The notes below the pieces were generated by a model, which saw only the letters and a program-made list of their open reading frames with translations, was not told the DNA's origin and searched no databases. DNA of 18,818 bases from DASUSF01 sp036375275 (lineage in GTDB: Bacteria > Pseudomonadota > Alphaproteobacteria > Geminicoccales > Geminicoccaceae). Both the position numbers and the translations under genes were made by a program. The stretch is from NCBI GenBank assembly GCA_036375275.1, contig DASUSF010000364.1, positions 1 through 18,818 of the forward strand. The letters run 5' to 3'. Shown one piece after another: positions 6,939-13,180 of this stretch; position 1 is the stretch's first letter; every line of letters begins with the position of its first letter.

Positions 6939-6992
6939 GCCGACGACAGTCGCGACGGACGAGACTTGACGGTCGGAAACGACAAAGGAGCC

Positions 6993-7520
6993 ATGGACGA
7001 GGACCCCTCGAGTAGACTGACCGTCCAGGTCGACGATCCGGCCTGGCACGGTCTTGTCGACGACGTCGAAGGCTGCTGTCGCCGCGCGATCGGCGCCGCC
7101 CTGGACGCGATGAACCCGCCGCCCTGGATCCGGGCGGCCCCGGTCGACCTCCTGCTCACCGACGATGCCCGGATCCGGGCGCTGAACGCCGCCTGGCGCG
7201 GTCGCGACGCGCCGACCGACGTGCTCTCGTTCCCCGGGCTGGAGCTCGATCCCGATCGCCTGCCCGACGCCGCCCCGGTGCCGCCGGCGCCGCTCGGCGA
7301 CCTCGTGCTCGCGAGCGGGACCGTGCGGCGCGACGCCGAGGAGGACGGCAAGACCCCGGCGGACCATCTGAGCCATCTCGTGGTCCACGGGTTCCTTCAT
7401 CTGCTCGGGCACGATCACGGAGACGAGCCCCGGGCGACCCGCATGGAGGATCAGGAACGACGGATCCTGGCCCGCCTCGGGATCGCCGACCCGTATCCGG
7501 CGCAGGAGGCGGTCGGATGA
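6993..7520 (+). CDS. ybeY: rRNA maturation endoribonuclease YbeY
   Basis: YbeY is a zinc-dependent single-strand endoribonuclease needed for 16S rRNA 3'-end maturation and ribosome quality control. The 175-residue product carries the diagnostic metal site HGFLHLLGHDH with His132, His136 and His142. It also has the upstream family block ALNAAWRGRDAPTDVLSFP. The start is uncertain. ATG 6993 follows AAAGGAG (6984-6990) by only two bases, which is unusually close. A TTG at 6966 would add nine residues and has only a poor upstream site. The gene ends in ATGA shared with the CorC-like gene. The phoH-ybeY-corC-lnt order is conserved across proteobacteria. Confidence 0.95.
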   Translation: MDEDPSSRLTVQVDDPAWHGLVDDVEGCCRRAIGAALDAMNPPPWIRAAPVDLLLTDDARIRALNAAWRGRDAPTDVLSFPGLELDPDRLPDAAPVPPAPLGDLVLASGTVRRDAEEDGKTPADHLSHLVVHGFLHLLGHDHGDEPRATRMEDQERRILARLGIADPYPAQEAVG

Positions 7521-8431
7521 GAGACGCGGCACCGCGCGGCGGTCAGCAGAACTCGCTGCTGCACACCCTGATGATGCGGCTCAAGCTCCTGTCGGGCCGG
7601 CGCAACGGCGAGGGCACGACGCTGCGCGAGACCCTCGAGGAGCTGATCGAGGAGCAGGAGGCGGAGCGGAGCGGCGAGCAGGACGGCTTCAGCGAGGAGG
7701 AGCGGACCCTGCTCCTCAACGCGCTGAGCTTCGGCGACCTTCAGGTGCGGGACGTCATGGTCCCGCGCTCCGACATCAAGGCGATCGAGGCGGGCGCCGA
7801 CCTCAAGGCGGTGGTCGACACCATCCGCGAGGCGACCCACACCCGTCTCCCGGTCTACCGGCAGACCCTCGACGAGATCGTCGGCATGGTGCACATCAAG
7901 GACGTCCTGCCGTTCTGGGGCGACGGCGCCGATTTCAAGCTCGAGCGGATCGCCCGCGACGTCCTGTTCGTGCCGCCGTCGATGCGGGTGCTCGACCTCC
8001 TCCTCCAGATGCGCGACACGGCGATCCACATGGCGGTGGTGGTCGACGAGTACGGCGGCACCGACGGCCTCGCCACGATCGAGGACCTGATCGAGGAGAT
8101 CATCGGCGAGATCCAGGACGAGCACGACAAGATCCTGCCGCCGCAGATGGTCGAGCAGCCGGACGGCACGATCGAGGCCGATGCGCGGGTCGACGTCGAG
8201 GACCTGGAGCGGCGGCTCGAGCTCGAGCTGCTCGACGACGAGCGGCGGGAGGACGTGGACACCCTCGGCGGGCTGATCTTCACCCTGCTCGACCGGGTCC
8301 CGACCCGGGGCGAGGTGGTCCGCCATCCGGCGGGGCTGCAGTTCGAGGTGCTCGACGCCGATCCGAGGCGCATCAAGCGGGTCAGGATCCGGAGCCAGCG
8401 TGCCGTTGAGGCGGCCGAAGCGGCCGGCTGA
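7517..8431 (+). CDS. corC: CorC/HlyC-type CBS-domain protein (hemolysin family)
   Basis: This soluble 304-residue protein has two CBS domains, about residues 75-135 (VRDVMVPRSDIKAIE ... VHIKDVL) and about 140-200 (FVPPSMRVLDLLLQMRD ... VVVDEYGGTDGLATIEDLIEEI). A C-terminal CorC_HlyC transporter-associated domain covers about 215-295. There is no DUF21 membrane domain, so it matches the short CorC/YbeX type linked in enterobacteria to magnesium and cobalt efflux and to ribosome metabolism through the ybeZ-ybeY-ybeX-lnt operon. The name hemolysin is historical. It starts within the ybeY stop (ATGA at 7517-7520) and overlaps lnt by 32 bases. Cation or nucleotide sensing by the CBS pair is inferred from the family. 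Confidence 0.9.
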   Translation: MRDAAPRGGQQNSLLHTLMMRLKLLSGRRNGEGTTLRETLEELIEEQEAERSGEQDGFSEEERTLLLNALSFGDLQVRDVMVPRSDIKAIEAGADLKAVVDTIREATHTRLPVYRQTLDEIVGMVHIKDVLPFWGDGADFKLERIARDVLFVPPSMRVLDLLLQMRDTAIHMAVVVDEYGGTDGLATIEDLIEEIIGEIQDEHDKILPPQMVEQPDGTIEADARVDVEDLERRLELELLDDERREDVDTLGGLIFTLLDRVPTRGEVVRHPAGLQFEVLDADPRRIKRVRIRSQRAVEAAEAAG

Positions 8432-9998
8432 GCCGGCGCGCGCGGCCGGCCTCGCGCCGGATCCCGCCCGCTCGCGGATCGGAGCCGCCGCCTCGGCGCG
8501 GCCGTGGCTGGTGGTTTGGCTCGCCGGCGCCGGCCTGACCCTGACCCTCCCGCCGGTCGGCCTCTGGCCGATGCTGCTCGTCTTCACCATCCTCGCCGAC
8601 CGGCTGCGACGGACCGGGTCCGGCCGCGGCGCCTTCCTGCTCGGCTGGTCGTTCGGCTTCGGCCACCACCTCACCGGCCTGTACTGGATCGGGATCGCGT
8701 TCTTCGCCGACGCGGACACGTTCGGCCCGCTCGCGGTGCCCGCGGTCCTGCTGCTGGTCGCAGGGCTCGCGATCCTGCCAGGGCTCGCGACCCTCGCCAC
8801 CGCCCGGGCCCGGCCCGCCAGCCCGACGGCGCTCGCCCTTCTGCTCGCCGCCGCCTGGACCGCCGCCGAAGCCGCCCGCGGCTGGATCTTTCCCTGGAAC
8901 CTGATCGGCTCCGCCTGGATCGACACTCCGGTCGCGCAGCTCGCCGCGCTCGTCGGGGTCTACGGGCTGAGCCTGCTCGCGGTCGCCGCCGGGGCGCTGC
9001 CCGTGGTGCTGATCGGCGCGGCCAGCGACCGCAGCTGGCGTCCCGTCGCGAGCGGGCTGGTCGTCCTGGCGGTACTCTGGGCGGGCGGCCTCTGGCGCCT
9101 CGGCCAGCACCCGACCGAATCGGTCGGGGACGTGCGCCTCCGTCTGGTCCAGGGCAACGTCGCCCAGCACCACAAGTGGCAGCCGGAGCTCCGCGCCCGC
9201 TGGCTGCAGCGCCACCTCGACCTCTCGGTCCAGGACGGCGAGCGCCCGACGGTGGTGATCTGGCCGGAGAGCGCCACGCCCTACCCGGTCGACCAGGACC
9301 CGCTGGTCCGGCAACGGCTCGCCGAGGCGGCGCCGCCCGGGGGCCTGGTGATCACCGGCGGCGAGCGCTTCGATCTCGACCACGTGCCGCCGCTCGCCTG
9401 GAACAGCCTGTTCGTGATCGACCGCAGCGGCGCCCTGGTCGGGGGCTACGACAAGCACACCCTGGTGCCGTTCGGGGAATACCTGCCGTTCCGCGACCTA
9501 TTGGGCGGCCTCGGCATCGACAAGCTCGCCGGCGGCAACCTGGACTTCCAGGCCGGGCCGGGTCCGGCCGTCCTCGACCTCGACGGCCTGCCGCCGGCGA
9601 GCCCCCTGATCTGCTACGAGGTGATCTTCGCGGCCGGGGTGGTGCCGGACGAGCGCCGGCCAGGCTGGCTGCTCAACATCACCAACGACGCCTGGTTCGG
9701 CACCAGCTCCGGCCCCTACCAGCACCTCGCGGCGGCGCGGATGCGGGCGATCGAGGAAGGCCTGCCCGTGGTGCGGAGCGCGAACACCGGGATCAGCGCC
9801 GTGATCGACCCGCTCGGGCGGGTCGTGGCCACGCTCGGCCTGAACCGGATGGGGGTGGTGGACGCGGAACTGCCGCGCGCGCGGCCGCCCACGCCGTTCG
9901 CGCGCTTCGATCATCTCCCGGCGCTCGGCGTGGCGCTGCTGCTGCTGCTCGCCGCATTTGCGCTCGAACGGCGCGCTCCCCGGCGGCCGGACGGTTAA
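8400..9998 (+). CDS. lnt: Apolipoprotein N-acyltransferase Lnt
   Basis: Lnt adds the third acyl chain to the N-terminal cysteine of lipoproteins in the inner membrane. The 532-residue product begins with a basic leader, then several hydrophobic helices (about residues 35-225). The periplasmic carbon-nitrogen hydrolase domain contains the expected catalytic triad: Glu290 (WPESATPYP), Lys352 (DKHTLVPFGEYLPF) and Cys405 (LICYEVIF). A final transmembrane helix (LGVALLLLLAAFALE) closes the chain. The GTG start lies within the CorC-like gene and is preceded by GGAG at 8391-8394, five bases away. A TTG two codons later is also possible. The gene ends just before the promoter of the XRE regulator. 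Confidence 0.95.
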   Translation: MPLRRPKRPAEPARAAGLAPDPARSRIGAAASARPWLVVWLAGAGLTLTLPPVGLWPMLLVFTILADRLRRTGSGRGAFLLGWSFGFGHHLTGLYWIGIAFFADADTFGPLAVPAVLLLVAGLAILPGLATLATARARPASPTALALLLAAAWTAAEAARGWIFPWNLIGSAWIDTPVAQLAALVGVYGLSLLAVAAGALPVVLIGAASDRSWRPVASGLVVLAVLWAGGLWRLGQHPTESVGDVRLRLVQGNVAQHHKWQPELRARWLQRHLDLSVQDGERPTVVIWPESATPYPVDQDPLVRQRLAEAAPPGGLVITGGERFDLDHVPPLAWNSLFVIDRSGALVGGYDKHTLVPFGEYLPFRDLLGGLGIDKLAGGNLDFQAGPGPAVLDLDGLPPASPLICYEVIFAAGVVPDERRPGWLLNITNDAWFGTSSGPYQHLAAARMRAIEEGLPVVRSANTGISAVIDPLGRVVATLGLNRMGVVDAELPRARPPTPFARFDHLPALGVALLLLLAAFALERRAPRRPDG

Positions 9999-10022
9999 CA
10001 AGCCGCAAAAATCCAGTACAAC
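9995..10022 (+). promoter_or_regulatory. Candidate sigma-70 promoter for the XRE-metK-trmB genes
   Basis: TTAACA (9995-10000, five of six -35 matches) contains the lnt stop codon. It is followed by 16 bases and TACAAC (10017-10022, four of six -10 matches), in a locally A-rich patch (GCAAAAATCC). Transcription would start near 10029, leaving a leader of about 87 bases that contains the inverted repeat at 10058-10099. Confidence 0.5.
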
Positions 10023-10057
10023 TGTGGCCGAGTGCGGCGAACGCTGAGGAAGGCGCC

Positions 10058-10099
10058 GGACGGATCGCCCGGGCGCCGCCCCGCCGGCCGGATCCGTCC
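10058..10099 (+). repeat. 9-bp inverted repeat in the leader of the XRE gene
   Basis: GGACGGATC (10058-10066) and GATCCGTCC (10091-10099) are perfect inverted copies with a 24-base, very GC-rich interior (10067-10090). The right arm ends 16 bases before the ATG at 10116. It could form a long RNA stem-loop or serve as an operator read by the XRE protein itself. I see no match to a SAM riboswitch class that I can recognise. Confidence 0.45.
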
Positions 10100-10115
10100 A
10101 GGACGTACCCGACGG

Positions 10116-10586
10116 ATGGCCACCAAGCCGAACCCCATCGATGTCCACGTCGGCAAGCGGCTCCGGCTGCGGCGGACGCTGCTCGGCATGAGCCAGGAGC
10201 GGCTCGGCGAGCTGCTCGGACTGACCTTTCAGCAGGTCCAGAAGTACGAGCGCGGGGTCAACCGGATCGGCTCCTCGCGGCTGTTCGAGCTCGGCCAGAT
10301 CCTGGACGTGCCGATCTCCTTCTTCTTCGACGACCTTCCCACGCCGGCCGGCGCGCCCGGCGCCCTGCCGCTCGGCGGCCTCGCCGAGGAGCAGGCGGGG
10401 TTCGAGCACGACGAGGCGGATCTGGCGCTGGACAAGCGCGAGACCCTGGAGCTGGTCCGCGCCTACTACCGGATCAGCGACCCCGCGATCAGGAAGCGCC
10501 TGTTCGAGCTCGCCAAGGCGCTCGGCAACCTCGACCGCCCCGCCGACGGCGTCGAGCCCCTGGACCGCTCCTTCCCCGAGACTTGA
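10116..10586 (+). CDS. XRE/Cro-type helix-turn-helix regulator upstream of metK
   Basis: This 156-residue DNA-binding protein has a Cro/C1-type helix-turn-helix at about residues 15-70 (RLRRTLLGMSQERLGELLGLTFQQVQKYERGVNRI). A linker rich in Gly, Pro and Ala follows, then a C-terminal helical segment (about 105-140, KRETLELVRAYYRISDPAIRKRLFELAKAL). An XRE gene of this type commonly sits between lnt and metK in alphaproteobacteria. Its target is not known to me; control of metK or of its own transcript is inference from position. ATG 10116 is chosen because homology (IDVHVGKRLRLRR) starts just after it. The frame is open back to 10032, but that region is leader sequence with an inverted repeat. 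Confidence 0.88.
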   Translation: MATKPNPIDVHVGKRLRLRRTLLGMSQERLGELLGLTFQQVQKYERGVNRIGSSRLFELGQILDVPISFFFDDLPTPAGAPGALPLGGLAEEQAGFEHDEADLALDKRETLELVRAYYRISDPAIRKRLFELAKALGNLDRPADGVEPLDRSFPET

Positions 10587-10642
10587 CCCGAGCGCCCGGG
10601 CTCTGCACAAGGAGCGCCTTCCATCGGTGGAGGCGTCGACGG

Positions 10643-10659
10643 CCGCGCGCTGAGCGCGG
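10643..10659 (+). other. Short GC stem-loop in the metK leader
   Basis: CCGCGC (10643-10648) pairs with GCGCGG (10654-10659) around the 5-base loop GCTGA, in the 112-base gap between the XRE gene and metK. It is not followed by T's, so it is not an intrinsic terminator. It might affect metK translation or mRNA processing, or be chance in GC-rich DNA. Confidence 0.2.
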
Positions 10660-10698
10660 GGCGCCCGCCGTCCCCCGTATGCCGACGAGGACTGCTCC

Positions 10699-11865
10699 AT
10701 GCGCGCGGACTACCTGTTCACGAGCGAATCGGTGGCCGAAGGTCATCCCGACAAGATCTGCGACCGGGTGTCCGACAGCATCGTCGACGCCTACCTCGCG
10801 GCGGATCCGGAAGCGCGGGTCGCGGCCGAGACGCTCGCGACCACCAATCGCATCGTGATCGCGGGCGAGGTGCGGGGGCCGGCCGAGATCACGTTCGAGC
10901 GGATCGAGGCGATCGCGCGCGAGGTGGTGCGCGGGATCGGCTACGAGCAGGAGGGCTTCCACTGGCAGCGGGCGGCGGTGGAGATCCTGCTCCACGCCCA
11001 GTCGCCGGACATCGCCCGCGGCGTCGACGCCGCCGCCGGCAAGGAGGAGGGCGCCGGCGACCAGGGCATCATGTTCGGCTTCGCCTGCCGCGAGACCGAC
11101 GAGCTGATGCCGGCGCCGATCCAGCTCGCGCACCGGATCCTGCACGACATGGCGCGGGCCCGCCATGCGGGCCGGCGGCCGGAGTTCGGGCCCGACGCCA
11201 AGAGCCAGGTGACGCTGCACTACGAGGCGGGTCGCCCGGTGCGCGCCGCCTCGATCGTGGTCTCGACCCAGCACGACCCGAAGCTCGGCCAGCAGGAGGT
11301 GCGCGAGCTGGTCCGGCCGTTCGTGGTCGGCGCCCTGCCGGCCGGCTGGATGTGTCCGGAGCGCGAGTTCTACGTCAACCCGACCGGCCAGTTCGTGATC
11401 GGCGGCCCGGACGGCGACGCCGGGCTGACCGGGCGCAAGATCATCGTCGACACCTACGGCGGCGCCGCGCCGCACGGCGGCGGCGCGTTCTCCGGCAAGG
11501 ACCCGACCAAGGTCGACCGGTCCGCCGCCTATGCCGCCCGCTACCTCGCCAAGAACGTGGTCGCCGCCGGGCTCGCCGAGCGCTGCCTGATCCAGCTCGC
11601 CTACGCGATCGGCGTCGCCCACCCGCTCGCGGTGTACATCGACACCCAGGGCACCGGGGAGGTCGACGAAGACCATCTGGCCGGGGTGCTGCGCGAGTTG
11701 ATGGACCTCTCGCCGCGCGGCATCCGCAACCATCTCGGCCTCAACCGGCCGATCTACGCCCGGACCTCGGCGTACGGCCACTTCGGGCGGCCGCCCGAGG
11801 AGGATGGCGGCTTCTCGTGGGAGCGGACCGACCTCGTGGAGGAGCTGCGCCGCGCCTTCGCATGA
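10699..11865 (+). CDS. metK: S-adenosylmethionine synthetase MetK
   Basis: MetK makes SAM from methionine and ATP in the cytoplasm. The 388-residue protein contains the family signatures in order: FTSESVAEGHPDKICD near the N-terminus, the GAGDQGIMFG nucleotide-binding motif near residue 120, and the phosphate-binding GGGAFSGKDPTKVDRSAAY from about residue 260. The length is standard. GAGGA at 10687-10691 gives a good ribosome binding site seven bases before the ATG. The stop codon lies inside the first copy of a 19-bp tandem duplication and overlaps the ATG of the trmB frame (ATGA). SAM made here is the cofactor for MiaB and TrmB encoded in the same window. Confidence 0.97.
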   Translation: MRADYLFTSESVAEGHPDKICDRVSDSIVDAYLAADPEARVAAETLATTNRIVIAGEVRGPAEITFERIEAIAREVVRGIGYEQEGFHWQRAAVEILLHAQSPDIARGVDAAAGKEEGAGDQGIMFGFACRETDELMPAPIQLAHRILHDMARARHAGRRPEFGPDAKSQVTLHYEAGRPVRAASIVVSTQHDPKLGQQEVRELVRPFVVGALPAGWMCPEREFYVNPTGQFVIGGPDGDAGLTGRKIIVDTYGGAAPHGGGAFSGKDPTKVDRSAAYAARYLAKNVVAAGLAERCLIQLAYAIGVAHPLAVYIDTQGTGEVDEDHLAGVLRELMDLSPRGIRNHLGLNRPIYARTSAYGHFGRPPEEDGGFSWERTDLVEELRRAFA

Positions 11866-11896
11866 TCCGTCGACCGGCGCATGATCCGTCGACCGG
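11859..11896 (+). repeat. Perfect 19-bp tandem duplication across the metK/trmB junction
   Basis: CGCATGATCCGTCGACCGG occurs at 11859-11877 and again immediately at 11878-11896 without a mismatch. The first copy holds the metK stop and the upstream-most trmB ATG. The 19-base period is not a multiple of three, so the duplication shifts the frame of everything between the first ATG and trmB proper. Confidence 0.95.
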
Positions 11897-12593
11897 GCCG
11901 GTGGCGCGCCAGCGCCTGATCTACGGGCGGCGGGCCGGCCACCGCCTGCGCCCGGGCCTGGCGCGTCTGCTGGAAGAGGAGCTGCCCGGGATCCGGGTCG
12001 AGCTCAGGGAGCACGACCGGATCGCGACCGAGGCGCTGTTCGGCGGTCCGCGACCGCTCTGGCTCGAGATCGGCTTCGGTGCGGGCGAGCATCTGGCAGC
12101 GCTCGCGGAGCGCCATCCGGAGGTCGGCTTCATCGGCTGCGAGCCGTTCCAGACCGGGGTCGCGAAGCTCCTCGCGCGGCGCGAGCGGGCCGGGCTCGAG
12201 AACCTCCGGATCGTGGTCGACGACGCGCGCCTGCTGCTCGATGCGCTGCCGGACCAGGCGCTGGAGCGGATCTACGTCCTGTTCCCGGACCCCTGGCCGA
12301 AGACCCGCCACCACAAGCGGCGGATCGTGAACCCCGCGACCGCGCGCGCCTTCGTCCGCCTGCTCCGGCCGGGCGGCGAGGTGCGCCTCGCGACCGACGA
12401 CATGGGCTATGTCCGGGCCATGCTCGAAGCCATGCTCCGCCCGAAGGAGCTGGAGTGGACGGCGGGTCGCGCCGCCGACTGGCGGGAGCGTCCGGCCGAC
12501 GAGCCCATGACCCGCTACGAAGCGAAGGCGCTCGCGGCAGGCCGGCGTTGCTGCTACCTCCGCTTCCGGCGGCGGTGGCCGGAAAGCCCTTGA
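11862..12593 (+). CDS. trmB: tRNA (guanine-N7-)-methyltransferase TrmB
   Basis: TrmB methylates G46 in the variable loop of tRNAs using SAM. The product (243 residues from ATG 11862) shows the SAM-binding motif EIGFGAGE at 69-76 and the TrmB hallmark FPDPWPK at 141-147 followed by RHHKRR. The RLATDDMGYV strand and a C-terminal TRYEAKAL block follow. Two starts are possible. ATG 11862 overlaps the metK stop but lies in the duplicated 19-mer. GTG 11901, after the duplication, gives MARQRLIYGRRAGHRLRPG, which is close to where the family homology starts. Neither has a good Shine-Dalgarno. Without the duplication the ATG would run out of frame to a TGA, so GTG 11901 may be the ancestral start. 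Confidence 0.93.
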   Translation: MIRRPAHDPSTGPVARQRLIYGRRAGHRLRPGLARLLEEELPGIRVELREHDRIATEALFGGPRPLWLEIGFGAGEHLAALAERHPEVGFIGCEPFQTGVAKLLARRERAGLENLRIVVDDARLLLDALPDQALERIYVLFPDPWPKTRHHKRRIVNPATARAFVRLLRPGGEVRLATDDMGYVRAMLEAMLRPKELEWTAGRAADWRERPADEPMTRYEAKALAAGRRCCYLRFRRRWPESP

Positions 12594-12620
12594 TGTGGGG
12601 TCCCGGACGGCGCATATAGT
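12590..12620 (+). promoter_or_regulatory. Candidate promoter of the rimP-nusA-infB operon
   Basis: TTGATG (12590-12595) begins at the trmB stop. TATAGT (12615-12620, five of six -10 matches) follows after 19 bases, which is longer than ideal. The -10 box is the best in this short gap, and its neighbourhood (GCATATAGTGAAC) is clearly less GC-rich than its surroundings. Transcription would begin about 12627, roughly 27 bases before the hairpin at 12654. Confidence 0.45.
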
Positions 12621-12687
12621 GAACGTCATCCAGACCCTGCAGCCGTTGAGAGGGTGGGCGTTTTCGGCCCGCTTTTTTTTGCGTTGA
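12619..12687 (+). CDS. Possible 22-codon leader peptide ahead of rimP (speculative)
   Basis: A small frame from GTG 12619 (MNVIQTLQPLRGW...) reads through the hairpin and T-tract as FFLR. It ends in TGA 12685-12687, overlapping the rimP TTG as TTGA. A later in-frame TTG at 12646 is an alternative start. The arrangement resembles translational coupling or an attenuator peptide. Against it, the GTG overlaps the candidate -10 box and no Shine-Dalgarno is visible, so it may not be translated. Confidence 0.2.
   Translation: MNVIQTLQPLRGWAFSARFFLR
12654..12680 (+). terminator. Intrinsic-terminator-like hairpin in the rimP leader
   Basis: GTGGGC (12654-12659) pairs with GCCCGC (12667-12672), with one G-U pair and a short loop. 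It is followed at once by eight T's (12673-12680). This has the full form of a Rho-independent terminator, and it lies three bases before the TTG of rimP. An upstream ACCCT (12634-12638) can pair with AGGGT (12651-12655), which includes the foot of the terminator stem and would compete with it. A conditional attenuator controlling the nusA operon is inferred. The same bases could also be read as codons of rimP from GTG 12654. Confidence 0.6.
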
Positions 12688-13175
12688 ACCCGACCGAACG
12701 GATCATCGAGATCATCGAACCGAGCCTGAACGACATGGGCTTCGATCTGGTGCGCGTCCTCGTGCAGGGACAGCGCCGCCCGACGCTGCAGGTGATGGCC
12801 GAGCGGCGGGACCGGGCCCAGATGACGGTCGACGACTGCGCCGAGATCAGCCGGACGGTGTCGGCCCTGCTCGACGTCGAGGATCCCTTTCCGACCGCGT
12901 ATCAGCTCGAGGTGAGCTCGCCCGGGATCGACCGGCCGCTGGTCCGGGCCGCCGACTTCGACCGCTTCAAGGGGTTCGAGGCGCGGATCGAGACCGCGGT
13001 GCCGCTCGACGGGCGGCGCCGGTTCAAGGGCCGGCTGCTCGGGATCGAGGCCGATGCGGTCCGGATCGCGCTGCCGGACGCCGAGCTGGCGATCCCGCTG
13101 GACGACATCAAGAAGGCAAAGCTGGTGCTGACCGACGAGCTCCTCGCGGCGGCGCGGGCGGAGCAGGGGAGGTAG
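12684..13175 (+). CDS. rimP: Ribosome maturation factor RimP
   Basis: RimP assists assembly of the 30S subunit. From TTG 12684 the product has 163 residues: an N-terminal RimP domain (MNPTERIIEIIEPSLNDMGFDLVRV, then the ISRTVSALLDVEDP and YQLEVSSPGIDRPL motifs) and a C-terminal SH3-like domain (about 90-155, FKGFEARIETAV ... LDDIKKAKLVL). TTG is preferred because alphaproteobacterial RimP usually starts two to four residues before TERI. GTG 12654 would add ten residues encoded by a terminator-like hairpin and its T-tract. Neither start has a clear Shine-Dalgarno, so translation may be weak or coupled. nusA follows after five bases. Confidence 0.93.
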   Translation: MNPTERIIEIIEPSLNDMGFDLVRVLVQGQRRPTLQVMAERRDRAQMTVDDCAEISRTVSALLDVEDPFPTAYQLEVSSPGIDRPLVRAADFDRFKGFEARIETAVPLDGRRRFKGRLLGIEADAVRIALPDAELAIPLDDIKKAKLVLTDELLAAARAEQGR

Positions 13176-13180
13176 GACCA

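Noticed and set aside
6966..6994. TTGACG at 6966-6971 as a -35 box for ybeY
   Set aside because: The sequence at the -10 distance (around AGCCAT) does not resemble a -10 box and overlaps the start codon.
8504..10858. Long + strand frame of 784 codons overlapping lnt, the XRE gene and metK
   Set aside because: It is Arg/Ala/Pro-rich and out of frame with three well-supported genes, as expected of a third-position GC artefact.
12654..12683. GTG 12654 as the true rimP start
   Set aside because: The extra ten residues are encoded by a hairpin and a run of eight T's, and RimP homologues start near MNPTERI. It is kept only as a less likely alternative.
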